A stretch of 64,000 bases of DNA from Calliphora vicina (Eukaryota; Arthropoda; Insecta; Diptera; Calliphoridae): NCBI RefSeq assembly GCF_958450345.1, contig NC_088781.1, forward strand, positions 114,965,431-115,029,430. The letters run 5' to 3'. The notes beneath the pieces were generated by a model. The model did no database searches, was not told where the DNA came from, and worked only from the letters and a program-made list of their open reading frames with translations. Position numbers and translations under genes: made by a program. Of the stretch, positions 22,122 through 33,878 are shown piece after piece; the stretch's first letter is position 1, and each line of letters starts with the position of its first letter.

Positions 22122-23105
22122 CTGCAAGAAAAAAAACACACACAAATAAAAGAATAAACGAATAGGAAAAAGTGAAAATTAAAGAAATGAAAACGAATTA
22201 AAAGTGGAGAAAAAAACTAAAAATTCTATGTAGTTAGTTGAAAACTTTACACAAAAAAAACGTTCCTTAACAAAAATCACTACCTAGTGAAACTAAATTT
22301 GGTAGAATTTTTATCTTACTTTTCTTGACCTGGCTAAAATAAATGAATGGACAAGTGTGTGACCACAAAAAAAGAAAGGAAATGAAATAAAAAAATAATT
22401 TCATTATTTCAACAAAAGAAGAATGGTATTAATGAGAAGTAGGATGTTTTTTTTATAAAAAAAAAATAAAGGAAAACGAAAATTGCTGAGAATTGCACAG
22501 ATAAACGTTACAGTAATTGAGTAATTTATTAATGGCCATGTTATACATTTTATAAATTTTTTTATCTTTCTATTTGGATAAGACTACAAACAACCCAGAA
22601 ATATATATATATATAAATTCTTGTAGATTTGATGGGAAATTAGAAGACCAAAAAACTAAATGTGTCAGTTTGATATTTGAGTTCAAATATTGCCACAAAT
22701 TGTAAATGTGTAGATATGTACATATAAACCAATAAAAGTCATTATCGAATGACTTAAAAATATTTATGGGTTTATTGGTAAGCAATTAAATACCATGTTG
22801 GTATAACAGAAATTTAAACTAAATAAATGGTCTTAAATGAATTTGAAGATTAAGAAGAATGAGATAAATTTTGTGTATAACAAAATAAATCACTGAGAAG
22901 TATTGATCGTCGTTAGCAATAAAATTAAGGCTGGAATGTGTAACAAAATAGGAATTAAAGTTTTTAAATTTCTACTCTATTTTAAGCTTTATTTAGCACT
23001 TAAAAATAGTTCAGTTGGTAGACATAGAAAGAAAATGCACTTTTGGGATTTCTATCGAAGATATATCTCTATCATGCAAATGAAATCATATTTAATGTTG
23101 TGAAG
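22122..23105. other. Intronic AT-rich DNA
   Basis: Upstream (minus strand) flank of the Ig exon. It includes a short (AT)n run at 22604-22615 and no recognisable coding sequence. Confidence 0.4.
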
Positions 23106-23992
23106 AATAATATTTTTAAATTCATTCAATTTAAACACGAATGGAAAAGGATGAAGTCTATATTTATGGAACCTGTCACTCGAATTCTCGGCCATAAGGA
23201 ACGTTCGCGAAAAGAATGGATCTCCGATGAAACCAGGAGAGTAATCGAACTACGGAAAAGCACGAAATCTGATATCATTAGAGCTCGAACTCGTTGTGTT
23301 AAACTACACTTGCAGACATGTTATAACGAGCTCGATAGAGAAGTGAAACGTAGTGCTGGTCGGAACAAAAGGAGATGACAGGACGAAATCAGCAAGGACG
23401 CACAAATCACAGCAGATAATCACCATACCAGCGATATGTACAGATCTCTGAGGAAACTCACGAATGGTCATACGACATTGCAAAGCCCCTCAGAGTTGCG
23501 AACGGCGAACTTGCGACGACAGAAGAGCAACAGTTTGAGGTATGGGGGGATCACTATAGCCGATTGCTTTCGAGGAATATTCAACCTTCACGAACGGAAT
23601 GCGTATTTGAGTCTCACGTGGATGACCCATACATCTTTTCCGGATGTTCCATTATTGTGGAGATCGTGAATTCAATTAGCAGTCTCAAAGGAATATCTGC
23701 TGAGCTCTTGAAGTCCGACCCACATACGAGTGCTGAAATAATACTGCCAATCATTCGTACATTCTGGGAGAGCGAAAATCTCGACAGCGAGCTGACAGAT
23801 AATTACCAAAAGGATTTCTGACAGGGTAACACCAACTCTATGGCAGGAACAAGCAGGATTCAGACCCCATAAGTCCACCATCTACCACATAAATTGCCTA
23901 CGTGTTATTATGGAACAATCTGTAGAGTGGCGCTCACCATTGTATCTATGCTTCATAGACTTCGAGAAGGCCTTCAATAAACTAAACGACGA

Positions 23993-25090
23993 TGTGATTT
24001 GGGTACCGTGAAATAAATCCCAAATGAAATAACTCCCCACGAAAAGATGAAATAACACCCAACAAATTTTTCATACAACTTAGGACTTATTTCATTATGA
24101 AACAACTCCTAACGCATAGGAAGTTTTTCATAATTTTTTGTTGGGAGTTATTTCATAATGCTATAACTCCCGATGAAACAACTCCCAATGAATTTTTTGT
24201 TGGGTTTTATTTCATTTTATTTTGGGAATTAGGAGTTCTTTCACCGTATTGGGAGTTATTTCATTTTTGTTGGGTTCTACTTTGTAAAAGCAGAACCCAT
24301 AAATATCAAAAACTGGCTTCCCTCAGAAAAGCTTTTTGCATTGCCGGCCTTTGGCCGTGCGCTAAGGTTTTCTCCTCTGGGGTGTATCAAAAACTGGCTT
24401 CGCACAGAAAAGTTTTTTGTATTGTGCGCAAAGGCTTTCTCCACTAGGGTGTATCAAAAACCGGTTTCGCTCAGAAAAGATTCTTTTTACATCGCCGGAC
24501 TTTGTCAGGTTGCACGATTTCTTAATCTGGTGCGATATGAAAATCGGCTTTCTGAAATATTATAAAACCTTTCTGCAATGAAAGAAATCTTTTCTGAGCG
24601 AAGCCAGATTTTGATACACCACGGAGGAGAACACCTTAGCGTCCGGCCGAAGGGCGGCAATGCAAAAAACTTTTCAGAGCGAAGCCAGTTTTGATACACC
24701 CCAGAGGAGAAATCCTTAGCGCCCGGCCGAAGGCAGGCAATGCAAAAAACTTTTCTGAGTGAAGCCAGTTTTTGACACATCCCAGAGCAGTAAAACTTTG
24801 CGCTACGCCATATGCCCGCAATGGAACAAAATGTTTGGTAAGCGAAGAATAATTGCACTTCTGAAGTTCCTTACTTTAGATTACATAAATAAATTGCTTC
24901 GGATTGGGAATTAATTCATTTCTATTGGGATTTATTTCATTGGGAGTTATTTCGCTTTTTTGGGAGTAATATTTTTAAAATTATGAAACCGCCGATTATT
25001 GGGAGTAATTTCATTTTTCATGTTTGGGAATTATTTCATTTTTGATGAGAATTATTTCATTGGGTGTTATTTCACGGTACCTGTGATTTG
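23993..25090. mobile_element. Foldback-type element, 1,080 bp, with 9-bp target duplication
   Basis: The element 24002-25081 starts GGTACCGTGAAATAA and ends with the complement TTATTTCACGGTACC. The flanks are TGTGATTTG at 23993-24001 and 25082-25090, a perfect 9-bp direct repeat (10 if one ambiguous G is counted). Each arm is built of modules: an outer part with repeated GGGAGTTATTTCAT-type blocks, and an inner part with three copies of a longer unit beginning TCAAAAACTGGCTTCGC and running through GGCCTTTGGCCGTGCGCTAAG. These units start at 24306, 24387 and 24454 on the left, and lie inverted at about 24590-24840 on the right. No coding sequence. Drosophila FB elements have the same architecture and 9-bp duplications; MULE-like elements are the alternative. 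Confidence 0.88.
24306..24840. repeat. Inverted arrays of 67-82-bp modules inside the foldback element
   Basis: Three plus-orientation units start at 24306, 24387 and 24454 (spacings 81 and 67 bp). Three or four inverted units occupy 24590-24840, recognised by CTTTTCTGAGCGAAGCCAG and CCGGCCGAAGG. The units are GC-richer than their surroundings. Overlapping open frames on both strands are by-products of these repeats and not genes. Confidence 0.85.
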
Positions 25091-25318
25091 GAGTTCATTG
25101 GCATGTAGGAGAATACCTCTCAAACTTATACGTCTTGTGAAAAGCTTATACCGTAAAGCCTCTTGTAGGATAAAACATGGCAAATTGCTGAGTGAAACTG
25201 TGAGAGTTGGGATAGGTGTCCGACAGGGATGTGTCTTGTCACCACTTATATTTAACATAGTTCTGGACACGATCCTTGGAAGAGAATTCGATAACGGCAG
25301 GAGCATATTGTGGGGATT

Positions 25319-26096
25319 ATGCTATTGTAAAGAAATTATATCAGACTTCATGCACAGAGAAAACTGATTCGTAGTAGCAACCGAATTTGTTGCTAATCGA
25401 ATGATTCGGTTGCACACATAGAATTTTTCGGTTCTATCAACAGAAAGTCAGTTGACAAAGAAGAATATTGCTCGAAGCAACCAAACTTTTGTCACCCCTT
25501 CTAAAATTTGGTAGCCACAACTGTAAAATTCAGTCACTAAGATAGAATCATTCGATTGGCAACAAATTCGGTTGCTATCACGAATCTGTTTTCTCTGTGT
25601 GCTATTCCAATGAACTGAAATCGGTAATCGTGCTATTTTAAAGAAATGAAGTCAGACTTCATACTATTTATAAACAAATGAAGTCAGACTTCATAATCAT
25701 TAGTTATTCAAATTAAATGAAGTCAGGTTTGTAGCTAATATAATGAAATGAAGTAAGACTACCTGCTATTTAAAAGGAATGAATATCTCCATGTTATTCT
25801 TAAGATATGAAGTAAGACTTCATGCTATTCTAAACAATAAAATTCAGACTTAATTTAATTATATAGACTTCATGGAACTCTAAAGAAATTAAGTCAGATT
25901 TTAAGCTATTCTACGAAAGGAATTATATTCTAAAGAAATTATGTCAGAATTCAGGCTATTCTAAAGAAATGTAGTCATACTTAATGCTATTCTAAAGAAA
26001 TGATGTCAGATTTCATGCTATTATAATAAAATTAAATCACATTTAAGCTATTCTAAAGAAATGTTATCAGACTTCATGTTGTTCCAAAGAAATTAA
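25319..26096 (+). repeat. 31-bp minisatellite B (palindromic spacer)
   Basis: About sixteen degenerate units of consensus TTCTAAAG, then AAATGAAGTCAGACT, then TTCATGCTA (31 bp in total). The middle is an almost perfect palindrome (ATGAAGTC A GACTTCAT). Clean neighbouring units are seen around 25930-26060. The array begins exactly where LINE reverse-transcriptase homology stops and contains a 247-bp MITE at 25353-25599. It shares its outer 17 bases and period with minisatellite A at 3877-4132. Confidence 0.85.
25351..25601. mobile_element. 247-bp MITE, family M1, inside minisatellite B
   Basis: 25353-25599. The ends are CACAGAGAAAAC on both sides, with imperfect inverted repeats of about 55 bp containing GCAACCGAATTTGTTG and ATCGAATGATTC. 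Flanked by TG dinucleotides (25351-25352, 25600-25601). Removing it restores a normal minisatellite unit (TTCATG joined to CTATTC). A second copy is at 46816-47037. The ends resemble those of the palindromic MITE at 29156, and the 2-bp duplication suggests mobilisation by a Tc1/mariner-type transposase. Confidence 0.88.
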
Positions 26097-28892
26097 GTTG
26101 TTAAATAACAAAAAATTAAATTTAGTTTTCCTTAATACTTTTTGATTAAGTCAGATTTAGTTAAATGAATTTGCGCATACATATTTCTCATATTTAATAA
26201 CTTTCTTCTTAAAAACACAAAACTTAATCAATTAATAAGCTAACCAGGAAAATACAAATTAAAATGTATTAAAAAATTGTTGAAAAATTTGCAAATATGA
26301 AACAAAATCATAAAAATATCTTTAACAAATTTTGTTTGTTCTAAAGGCTGTAAAACTAAAGATTTAAATTCTTTAATTTAAATACTGTTGCAACAGTTTT
26401 TATATTTAAAACCCCGGCAATAAAGCGAATCTTTTAAAAGGAACTAAAGTTGAAAATAAACGTCTGATTTAAATGGACAACAACAAAGCAGCCAACCATA
26501 CTTGTATTCATGTTGCAAAAGTATCACGGAGTAGAAGAAGCCGAACAAGTAGAGGGGTGGGAAGAAAAAGAGAAAAACAGCAGTAAATTGGGTTAACAAC
26601 TAAGGATTTACATGCAATTAAGTTGTTACCGTGTAGACATACGACTACAAATATAATCATGCATACTACCGAACATACACACAAACAGGCACACTATATG
26701 TCTATATGTATACATCTGCATGAGTATTTTTAAACATACATCACTAATATATGTATCTGTGTACGTTCATATGTATGTATGTTTTCTATGTTTATGCCTC
26801 AAAGTACAAGAACAATACGTTTGTTATCAAAAAGGCTACAAAACGGTAAATGAAGGAGCAACAGCCTTCTAAGTATTTCTAATATGCATGTATAGGTAGA
26901 GGAGGTATACAACAAGTATTCAACATGGAAACAAACAGACTATATAAGTATGGATGTATGTATGTATGGATTTGCAGTGTTAGTGATAGTGGTAGTAGTC
27001 ATATTAATGTTTCAAAATAGGGACATACTTTTACATATCCATATTTAGAACATGAGTATACTAAACGCCCACTTATTGCCGGGGTACGTTTATCAACAGC
27101 GACGTCTATTTGAAAATGCTGTACACCGTGTTATAATGAATTCTTAGAAGGGTTGCCATGTCTAGAGATGGACAGAAATAAATGGCTTAATTGGATATAA
27201 TTAATTGAGGTTATTCGATCCATTGAAGTTTTAAGATGTGCTACTTTCTAAGAGGATTAAAACGAAATTATTTGTATTTATGTCATAATCGGATTCTGAC
27301 ACAATAACAATATCTATGCACGTTACATTGATTTTCGTAAGAAAAGACTTATGATAGCAAGTAAGAGTGTTATATTCGGCTGTGATGAATCTTGTATATC
27401 AACCATCAATAGGTGACTATAAGATATTTTTATGATTTATTTGTTATATGGGGGTAGTGTCAATTATGAACCGATCCTCACAAAAGTTGGTATAAAAAGT
27501 AATTTTCTGAGGGGACCTTACATGGTGACTAGGAACAAAAATGTTGCCCGATTTTCGCCATACTCTAAAGTATAATTTCATAGAACTTAGAACTAATTTG
27601 TGCAACATTTTATCTGAATTGCCGCATAATCAACATATTTATGACCGCTCAAACAGTATTCTGATGGGATATTTGTATGGAGGCAAAGTGAAATCATGGA
27701 CATTGCCAATTTATCTACATCAAACAAACCTTATTTATGGATAACTTTAGACACCTCCTTTCGTTTGGGCTCTATCGGGTTTTCGACAAACAAACAGATG
27801 GACGAACACTGCTAGAGCGGCTTAGAATATTTTGATGTGTTATGAACGGAATGACAAAATTAAAAGTTGTTATAAAAATATTGATGTGTTTAATTGGAAT
27901 ATATATGTGTTGAATTTTATATTAACATCCTCACTCACAAATATGGATATCAATTGTTAAACTTAGATGAGAATTCAGATGGCTTAAGGCATAGAGAAAA
28001 TATACATAGAGCGGAAACTAGAAAAAAACTCAAACACACAAATTTCTCACAAAAGTTAAACATAAGAGTGTTGTTTTTGTTTTCAAATAGTTTTCTTTAC
28101 TAATGCATTCTCACCACTTAGGGTTTTGACAATTGAGTTAGGTCTTTGGCAGGACAGTTTCCGCTCTAGTTTAAGGTGACTGTCATTATTCCATTAGCTA
28201 CTAACTTAACTCACTTTCGAACAAAATTTTACTTTTGTCACTCCACGGCTTTATATGAGTTGTTCTATCGACACTACCTAGTTATGAAGCTTTCTTTCTA
28301 GAATTTGGATGGCAAACATGCAATCTTCGTAGACCGTATGACCTTCCCAGGATAAAAAATCATCAAATATCTAAGATATCCGCATAACTAATGAATTTGT
28401 CAGGTATATCACGATGAGGTGGCTGTCTACAAGATGAATATTTGAAGGTCTCACCATCTTATGAAAGTTTACGAATATTATCTGATCATATTGGATGCCA
28501 TATTAAATTTCAAAAATACCAATGGTTAATACTGTATAAAAACTAGTCCAATTTACTGTATAAACGATCAACATATCAGCAGGCAATCCATTATAACGAT
28601 CGTGAAAACAGATCAGTGCCCCATCTAGTTCTAGCTTGTGCAACGTAGAAATATTTATTCAGTCATCCACAAAAGTCCGGGATGTGTACAACTCAATATT
28701 GTCAGAAAGTTACATGACCAACGTTTTTTCGAAGAACAAACAAACAAACAAACCGAAATGGGGTCACAAGCCTCTCATTATAGGTAGTACACCAGTAATC
28801 AATTCTTCATAAGCCATCATGGGCTAAAAATTGTGAATTTTTATTTTAATTGAATTTTATATTTTAGAAATAATCAGTATTTTATTACAAAC
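26097..28892. other. Intronic AT-rich DNA with microsatellite traces
   Basis: Includes short (TATG)n stretches at about 26765-26780 and 26948-26970 and a possible old repeat at 27440-27830 (a 'gaaccgatcctcac' phrase like those in repeats A and B). No exon or transposase motif recognised. Confidence 0.35.
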
Positions 28893-29153
28893 AAGTAAGA
28901 AAGTATGGTCGGTCAATCTCGGCATATAATACATAAAATTTCAATAATTTATTTTCGTGAATAATTTTCGGCAGAATGCATTATATGGGAGCTATGACTT
29001 CTTATGGACCGATCGCCATGAAATCAGGTAATGATATTTATGTCTATATAAAAGTTATTCCTGTTGAATTGTATGTGTATACCAACATTTTTAAGAGATT
29101 TATGCTCGTTAAAGTGATTTTTGGAAGCACTGATCGAAATATGTTTAACTGTG
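28893..29153 (-). repeat. Dispersed repeat A, 3' part, inverted and diverged
   Basis: The reverse complement matches the last ~260 bp of repeat A: AAACAAGTAAGAAAGTATGG at 28889 corresponds to its end, and a TATGGGAGCTATGAC block follows. Homology stops at the MITE beginning at 29156, so the MITE may have inserted into or at the edge of this copy. Confidence 0.75.
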
Positions 29154-29569
29154 TACACAGAAAAAACGAAACCGTTTCACTTCAAATATTTGTCACATAT
29201 TGAACTGTTTTCAATTATTTCATAATTGAATCAAGTATTCATATGCTCAAAAACAAAATTTTCTGATATTTTCTATTGAATTTTGAGTTTTGAATTTGAT
29301 AATTTTGATAATTGAATACACAATTTTCGTTATTGGTTGAACTTTAAGTACAAAAATTATTGAATAGATAATTTTTGTATTTAAAGTTCAACCAATAACA
29401 AAAATTTTATATTCAATTATCAAAATTATCAAATTCAAAACTCAAAATTCAATAGAAAATATCAGAAAATTTTGTTTTTGAGCATATGAATACTTGATTC
29501 AATTATGAAATAATTGAAAACAGTTCAATATGATAAAAGTTTGAATTGAAATATAGTTTTTTCTGTGTA
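29154..29569. mobile_element. Nearly perfect palindromic MITE, 412 bp
   Basis: 29156-29567. It starts CACAGAAAAAACG and ends with the inverted complement, flanked by TA on both sides (29154-29155, 29568-29569). From about 29200 the two arms (about 150 bp each) are almost identical in inverse orientation, meeting around 29355-29375. The TA duplication and CACAG ends point to the Tc1/mariner superfamily, possibly related to family M1. A transcript would form one long hairpin. Confidence 0.9.
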
Positions 29570-29592
29570 CAATTTTTCTCTTAATTGTGAAG

Positions 29593-30383
29593 GAGTAATA
29601 CCATGATAAAAATATAGAAGGTAGTTTCAATCAAATTTTGTTTTTTAAAATAAGGTTTTTTGAAGTTTCCTTATTTTGTGAGAATTATAAAAAGCGTTGC
29701 CACATTCCTAAAAATGATTCTGATTATCGAGACATTTATTACAGAAAATGTGTAATTTATAATTTAGTATTTAAATAAAAATGTATTATGTTGTGTTGGA
29801 AGTTATTGATTCAATTTCTAACGTGCGCTTACTTATAATTGAAACACGTTGACTATTTTTATAGGTCTTTTTCGTATGCATTTTTCCATTTATATTATTA
29901 CTATGCAAATATTTTATATTTTGATTATAAGAGACAGCACACGCATGAATGTATTTTCAAGATCTAGCCGAGCATTTTCAGAAAATATAAAAAGTCTTTG
30001 AAATCTGATGGAAAACAAAAAATGGCACGCGTTTAAAAAATTTGCATGTCGAAGGTGCCCTACTTTGAGTTTTAGATATAGCCATCCGCTGTTGTCGTAT
30101 GTTGGGTAATGTAGAGACTTTAAAAAAAATCATGTTTGAATGTTTGCAAAAATATTTGGTTTTTTTGCAGTTGGGGAAAATAAACTCATTTTTATGTTTT
30201 TTAATATTTTTCAAATTAATGTAATTTAAATATTCCCAAAGAATGAAAGGGAAAATTTAAAATTAATATGGCATTACTATTTTTATGAAAACGTCACAAT
30301 CCTTAAGCATGTCAGACGTAGAATTTGAAAAAATAAAGAGAGAATGAAACTACCTTCTATTTTTCTACTATGAGTAATACCAT
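29593..30383. mobile_element. Possible DNA element with 12-bp flanking repeats
   Basis: GAGTAATACCAT occurs at 29593-29604 and again at 30372-30383 in the same orientation. Just inside are inverted sequences sharing AGAAGGTAGTTTCA (29617-29630 on plus; 30346-30360 on minus). This looks like a ~767-bp non-autonomous element with imperfect inverted ends and an 11-12-bp duplication. A third GAGTAATACCAT at 30929 weakens this, because the 12-mer may instead belong to a repeat. No coding sequence. Confidence 0.4.
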
Positions 30384-31462
30384 AGGGTACAACTAGAGGC
30401 GCAATTGAGAGTAAGCTGAGAGTAACAATAATTATTCTCTTCACATGTACTTGACATATGTGAATTCAACATACTTGTAAGAGAATTAAACACATCAAAA
30501 TACTTGAAATTTTAACTTTGATTTGCCGACTAAATACAGACCGAACCACTTTATTACACTTCTACACAATATTCGGCAATTTTTTTGAATACTTTGCAGC
30601 ACACTTTTATTTCCAAAACACATTAATTTTGTTAATTTTGCTCAAATGAAAAAAAAATATTTTTTATTAATTTTTGACACTTAACTTTAATGTGGTAGAA
30701 TTTAATTTATAGAACAGAGTTTCAATTTTTGGTATTGAAAATAGAACAAAATTTAAATAAATTAAAATTTATACATTTTTATAGAACTCGTATGTCTGTT
30801 GAAAATTAAAAAGGCACCAATACAATCTCAAAACTACGCACTTATACATTCTCACGACTTAGGTTTTTGACAACAGACTTAGGTTTTTTCCCTCTCAGTA
30901 ACGCTTCTATGGATATATTATTATATGAGTAATACCATATCAATTACTTTTAATTAAATTATCCGAATTGAAAGAGTGAATGAAACTAACACAAAACTAG
31001 TCACGTGATACGTTCACTGGTGAAAGGAACTAATTCTAGTTACAGCAGTTTATATGAGGGGAACCTATGGCTTTAACTTTTCGTTGTCCTAGGGGAGGGA
31101 ATCAAGATATGTAAGATTTTAATGAATTATATATAAATTTTAGATAGTAAATACAATAATATACATATGTAAACGGTAGTAATAATTTTTCAGAACCCTT
31201 TTTGGTGACAAAGAGATTTAAAAAGTCGATATCAGCTTATGGGCGAATGAATAGATTGTGGCGGTCATCCCAAGCACACAAAGATACAATTGCCAACGCA
31301 TAACTTTGTATGATGCCTATAAATCGCCAAATAATAAGAAAATAATTAAATAAGATAGATGAATCCTCACAACAGAAAAGAAAAGTTGTAATATTTAGGT
31401 TCATATAAAACTTCTTTATATACAATTTCATCACGATATTTATTATTATAAAACAATTGAAT
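30384..31462. other. Intronic AT-rich DNA
   Basis: No coding or mobile-element signature recognised apart from the third GAGTAATACCAT copy at 30929. Confidence 0.35.
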
Positions 31463-31590
31463 CGTTTATTTCAAAAACCAGCCAAGCAACAAAAAATACA
31501 AAATTGAGTTATTGGCCGATTACTATTTTAACTAAGATGTTTTTTACTCAACATCAATAAATTGTTACTTGACTGGTTTTTGAGATAAAC
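31463..31590. repeat. 128-bp hairpin, possible small MITE
   Basis: GTTTATTTCAAAAACCAGCC at 31467 and the inverse GACTGGTTTTTGAGATAAAC near 31570-31590 give arms of about 30 bp with few mismatches. No target duplication determined. Confidence 0.6.
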
Positions 31591-32731
31591 GCTATTCTAA
31601 TAACAAACAAATCTTTCAAAAAACCGTTATTTTAATTAAATTTTTTTATAGAAGTAAAAATAAGTAGGATTTGAGAACGAGTTATTTTTGGGTCTCTGAC
31701 ACACAGTGAATAATAACTTTAAAATTTCCTCATATCATTACAACTTAGCAACTCTATAACTTAAATATTTCGCATGAGAAATAGGAGGCCTAAATACGTA
31801 AATTGTGTTGCAAATATGAAAATAGCAACAGCAAAAACAACTACTCATATTCATACAAATAACAAACATTGAGTTATACTTTATATTTAGTTACAAATGT
31901 TTATAAGGGATCTTATATTATGAATATATACGTTATACATACACTTTTGAAATTACACACAAATAAATACATTCATTTGTAAAGGGTGTTTTTTGTAGAG
32001 ACGGTGAACTTTAAATTGAAAGCAGTGTTTTCTGTTACAGCTGATTTGATTAGTTTGGTTTGGCAATTTATCATGATGTCAGAGAACGTTTTAAAATTGT
32101 TCAAATTTGTTTTGAAAATCATTAATAAATTCAACAAAATCATCGGGCATTATATGCAATTTATGATGCTCATAATACTCCATCAGAATGCTTAATTCAG
32201 GAAACTTTGGATCGCTTTTCCAATACATCTACTCTTACCTTTTGCACAGAACAAGTGATTGATGGTTTTCAGCGTAATGTTGATGACGCTGAATTAAAGT
32301 TGTGTCCATCCACTTTATGCATAATTTTTCGTAAGGATTTTGGTTTGCCTCAAGATAATTTTTCGCTCCCTATATTTGATGAATAGGCCGAGGGAAACCC
32401 ACAATTTTATTTGAAATTTTTGTTCAGTGGTGAAGCAAGCTTTTGTCAATTCCCATATTTAGAGCGATGATTGTCGATACACCACTTCATCCAGAAAAAC
32501 TCACTTTTGATGCGCTCTATGAGCCGGTGAAATCACTGGTCAATATTTCTTCATAAACAACGATGGTCAGAACGTTACAGTCAATTGTGTGCGGTATAGA
32601 GACATGTTAACGATACAATCAATTTACTGAGAGAAACATTTGGCGAACAAATAACTTCAAGAAATTGGCCTGTTAACTGGCTACCTCGTTCAAGTGATTT
32701 GATTCCATTAAATTATTTGCTCTAGGGATAT

Positions 32732-33878
32732 GTAAAGAGTAGGGTATTCGAATTATTCGATTTTTCTCTTGTTCGAATAAAACGAATAATTCGAATAAGA
32801 GATTTTAACTTGTTCGAATAATTCGATCACACGTTTAAAATTAATCGAATTATTCGAATAATTTAATTTTTTTTAAAAAAGTAAAGAATGAAGTTTTGAT
32901 GTCTGTTTTTTAATATTTTATTGTTAAAGAAAAACACAAAAATTAACAATTTAAGTATTGATAATGTTAAAAAACATTCGAAAGCAAAGTCCATTATTAA
33001 ATTTTCAACAGAAATATTCTGATCTGATTCTAGCAAACCCTTTAGTTTCCGTTTTGGAGCTATGCTTTAAAAAATTTGAGCTAGCTGGACATGATCCTGA
33101 AGTTTATTACCATGTTAGACAAAGATGTTCAACGATGTTCAAAATCATGTAGAAGACGAACTCCATGCTTTTCTTGCAACAAAACGTTATTTTACAATAT
33201 ATGTGTTTATCATTCGATTTATTAAAAATTTTGCAACACTTACCTACGCGGTTCATAGCATCACTTAAATACATATATTTTAGGATCATGACCTTCATCT
33301 ATTTCAATGTAATCATTATAAATATCATCCTCAATATCACTTTCGACGACCGTTTTAAAATCACATTCTCCATCACATTCAACTCCACTTTAATCTAAGT
33401 GAATATTTTGATTATTAATTGCGATTCTTCTAATATTTCGCCTGCTAAATAACAAATATTTTATTCCGCACCATTTATTTTCATTGGTTCAAGTCCTAAG
33501 TTAAAAATTTTGAAAGATTTGTTTTTAGAATTGTAACTTCTTGCAGTAATGTTTATATATTTATAGAAGGAGCTATCGGAACACTTATCTACAGTGATCG
33601 AAAGTCCCTTTGTTTTTAGTTATTTGTTGAATTTCAGAAACAATACAATTTTTGTGAGTCATTATTACTTATTCAAATTTGAAATTATCAAAATTTTAAG
33701 CAATTTAATAAATTTAAATATATATGAACATTTATTCGTTTTATTCGATTCTACATAAAATTGTTCGAATTATTCGTTATTCGAAAATGGCCATTTTTAA
33801 GTTGTTCGAATAACTATTCGTAAGAAATTATTCGATTAATCGAACTATCATTATTCGAATGAATACCCTAGTAAAGAC
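32732..33878 (-). mobile_element. hAT element inserted in the Tc1/mariner-type element
   Basis: 32740-33870. Ends TAGGGTATTC and the complement GAATACCCTA. Flanked by GTAAAGAG (32732-32739) and GTAAAGAC (33871-33878), an 8-bp duplication with one mismatch. Both ends carry a dense set of TTCGAATAATTCGA-type motifs (32746-32865 and 33735-33860), typical of hAT subterminal transposase-binding repeats. Internally it is shortened, with a broken transposase on the minus strand. Confidence 0.88.
32950..33660 (-). pseudogene. hAT transposase remnant
   Basis: The minus strand in broken frames encodes SITVDKCSDSSFYKYINIT, then FNLGLEPMKINGA, a CDFKTVVESDIEDDIY acidic stretch, KCCKIFNKSNDKHI, then EKHGVRLLHD and EHRWTSLSNMV. 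The TVDxxxD..YxNI and DVxTRWNSLxNM patterns are those of hAT catalytic domains of the BED-finger type. The N-terminal BED finger and the C-terminal dimerisation segment are missing, and several stops occur. Confidence 0.65.

Larger units (their letters stand above)
23106..25318 (+). pseudogene. LINE reverse-transcriptase pseudogene, split by a foldback element
   Basis: The left part (23106-24001) encodes the region between endonuclease and RT: EWISDETRRVIELRKSTKSD, CYNELDREVKRSAGRNKRR, TADNHHTSDMYRSLRKLTNG. The first RT blocks follow: a LPIIRTFWESENLDSELTD stretch, QEQAGFRPHKSTIYHINCL and LCFIDFEKAFNKLNDD (motif A, with its Asp). After the insertion it continues SLACRRIPLKLIRLVKSLYR, then VRVGIGVRQGCVLSPLIFNI (motif B) and EFDNGRSILWGL. 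It stops just before the expected LADD (motif C) at the edge of minisatellite B. Several stops and frameshifts. The type matches the insect and animal 'craniofacial-development-protein-2-like' endonuclease/RT LINEs; the same type is at 36430. Confidence 0.85.

Noticed and set aside
24097..24858. Open frames of 60-117 codons on both strands with internally repeated peptides
   Set aside because: They lie wholly inside the modular arms of the foldback element and exist only because its units lack stops; the same peptide motifs appear on both strands in mirror order.
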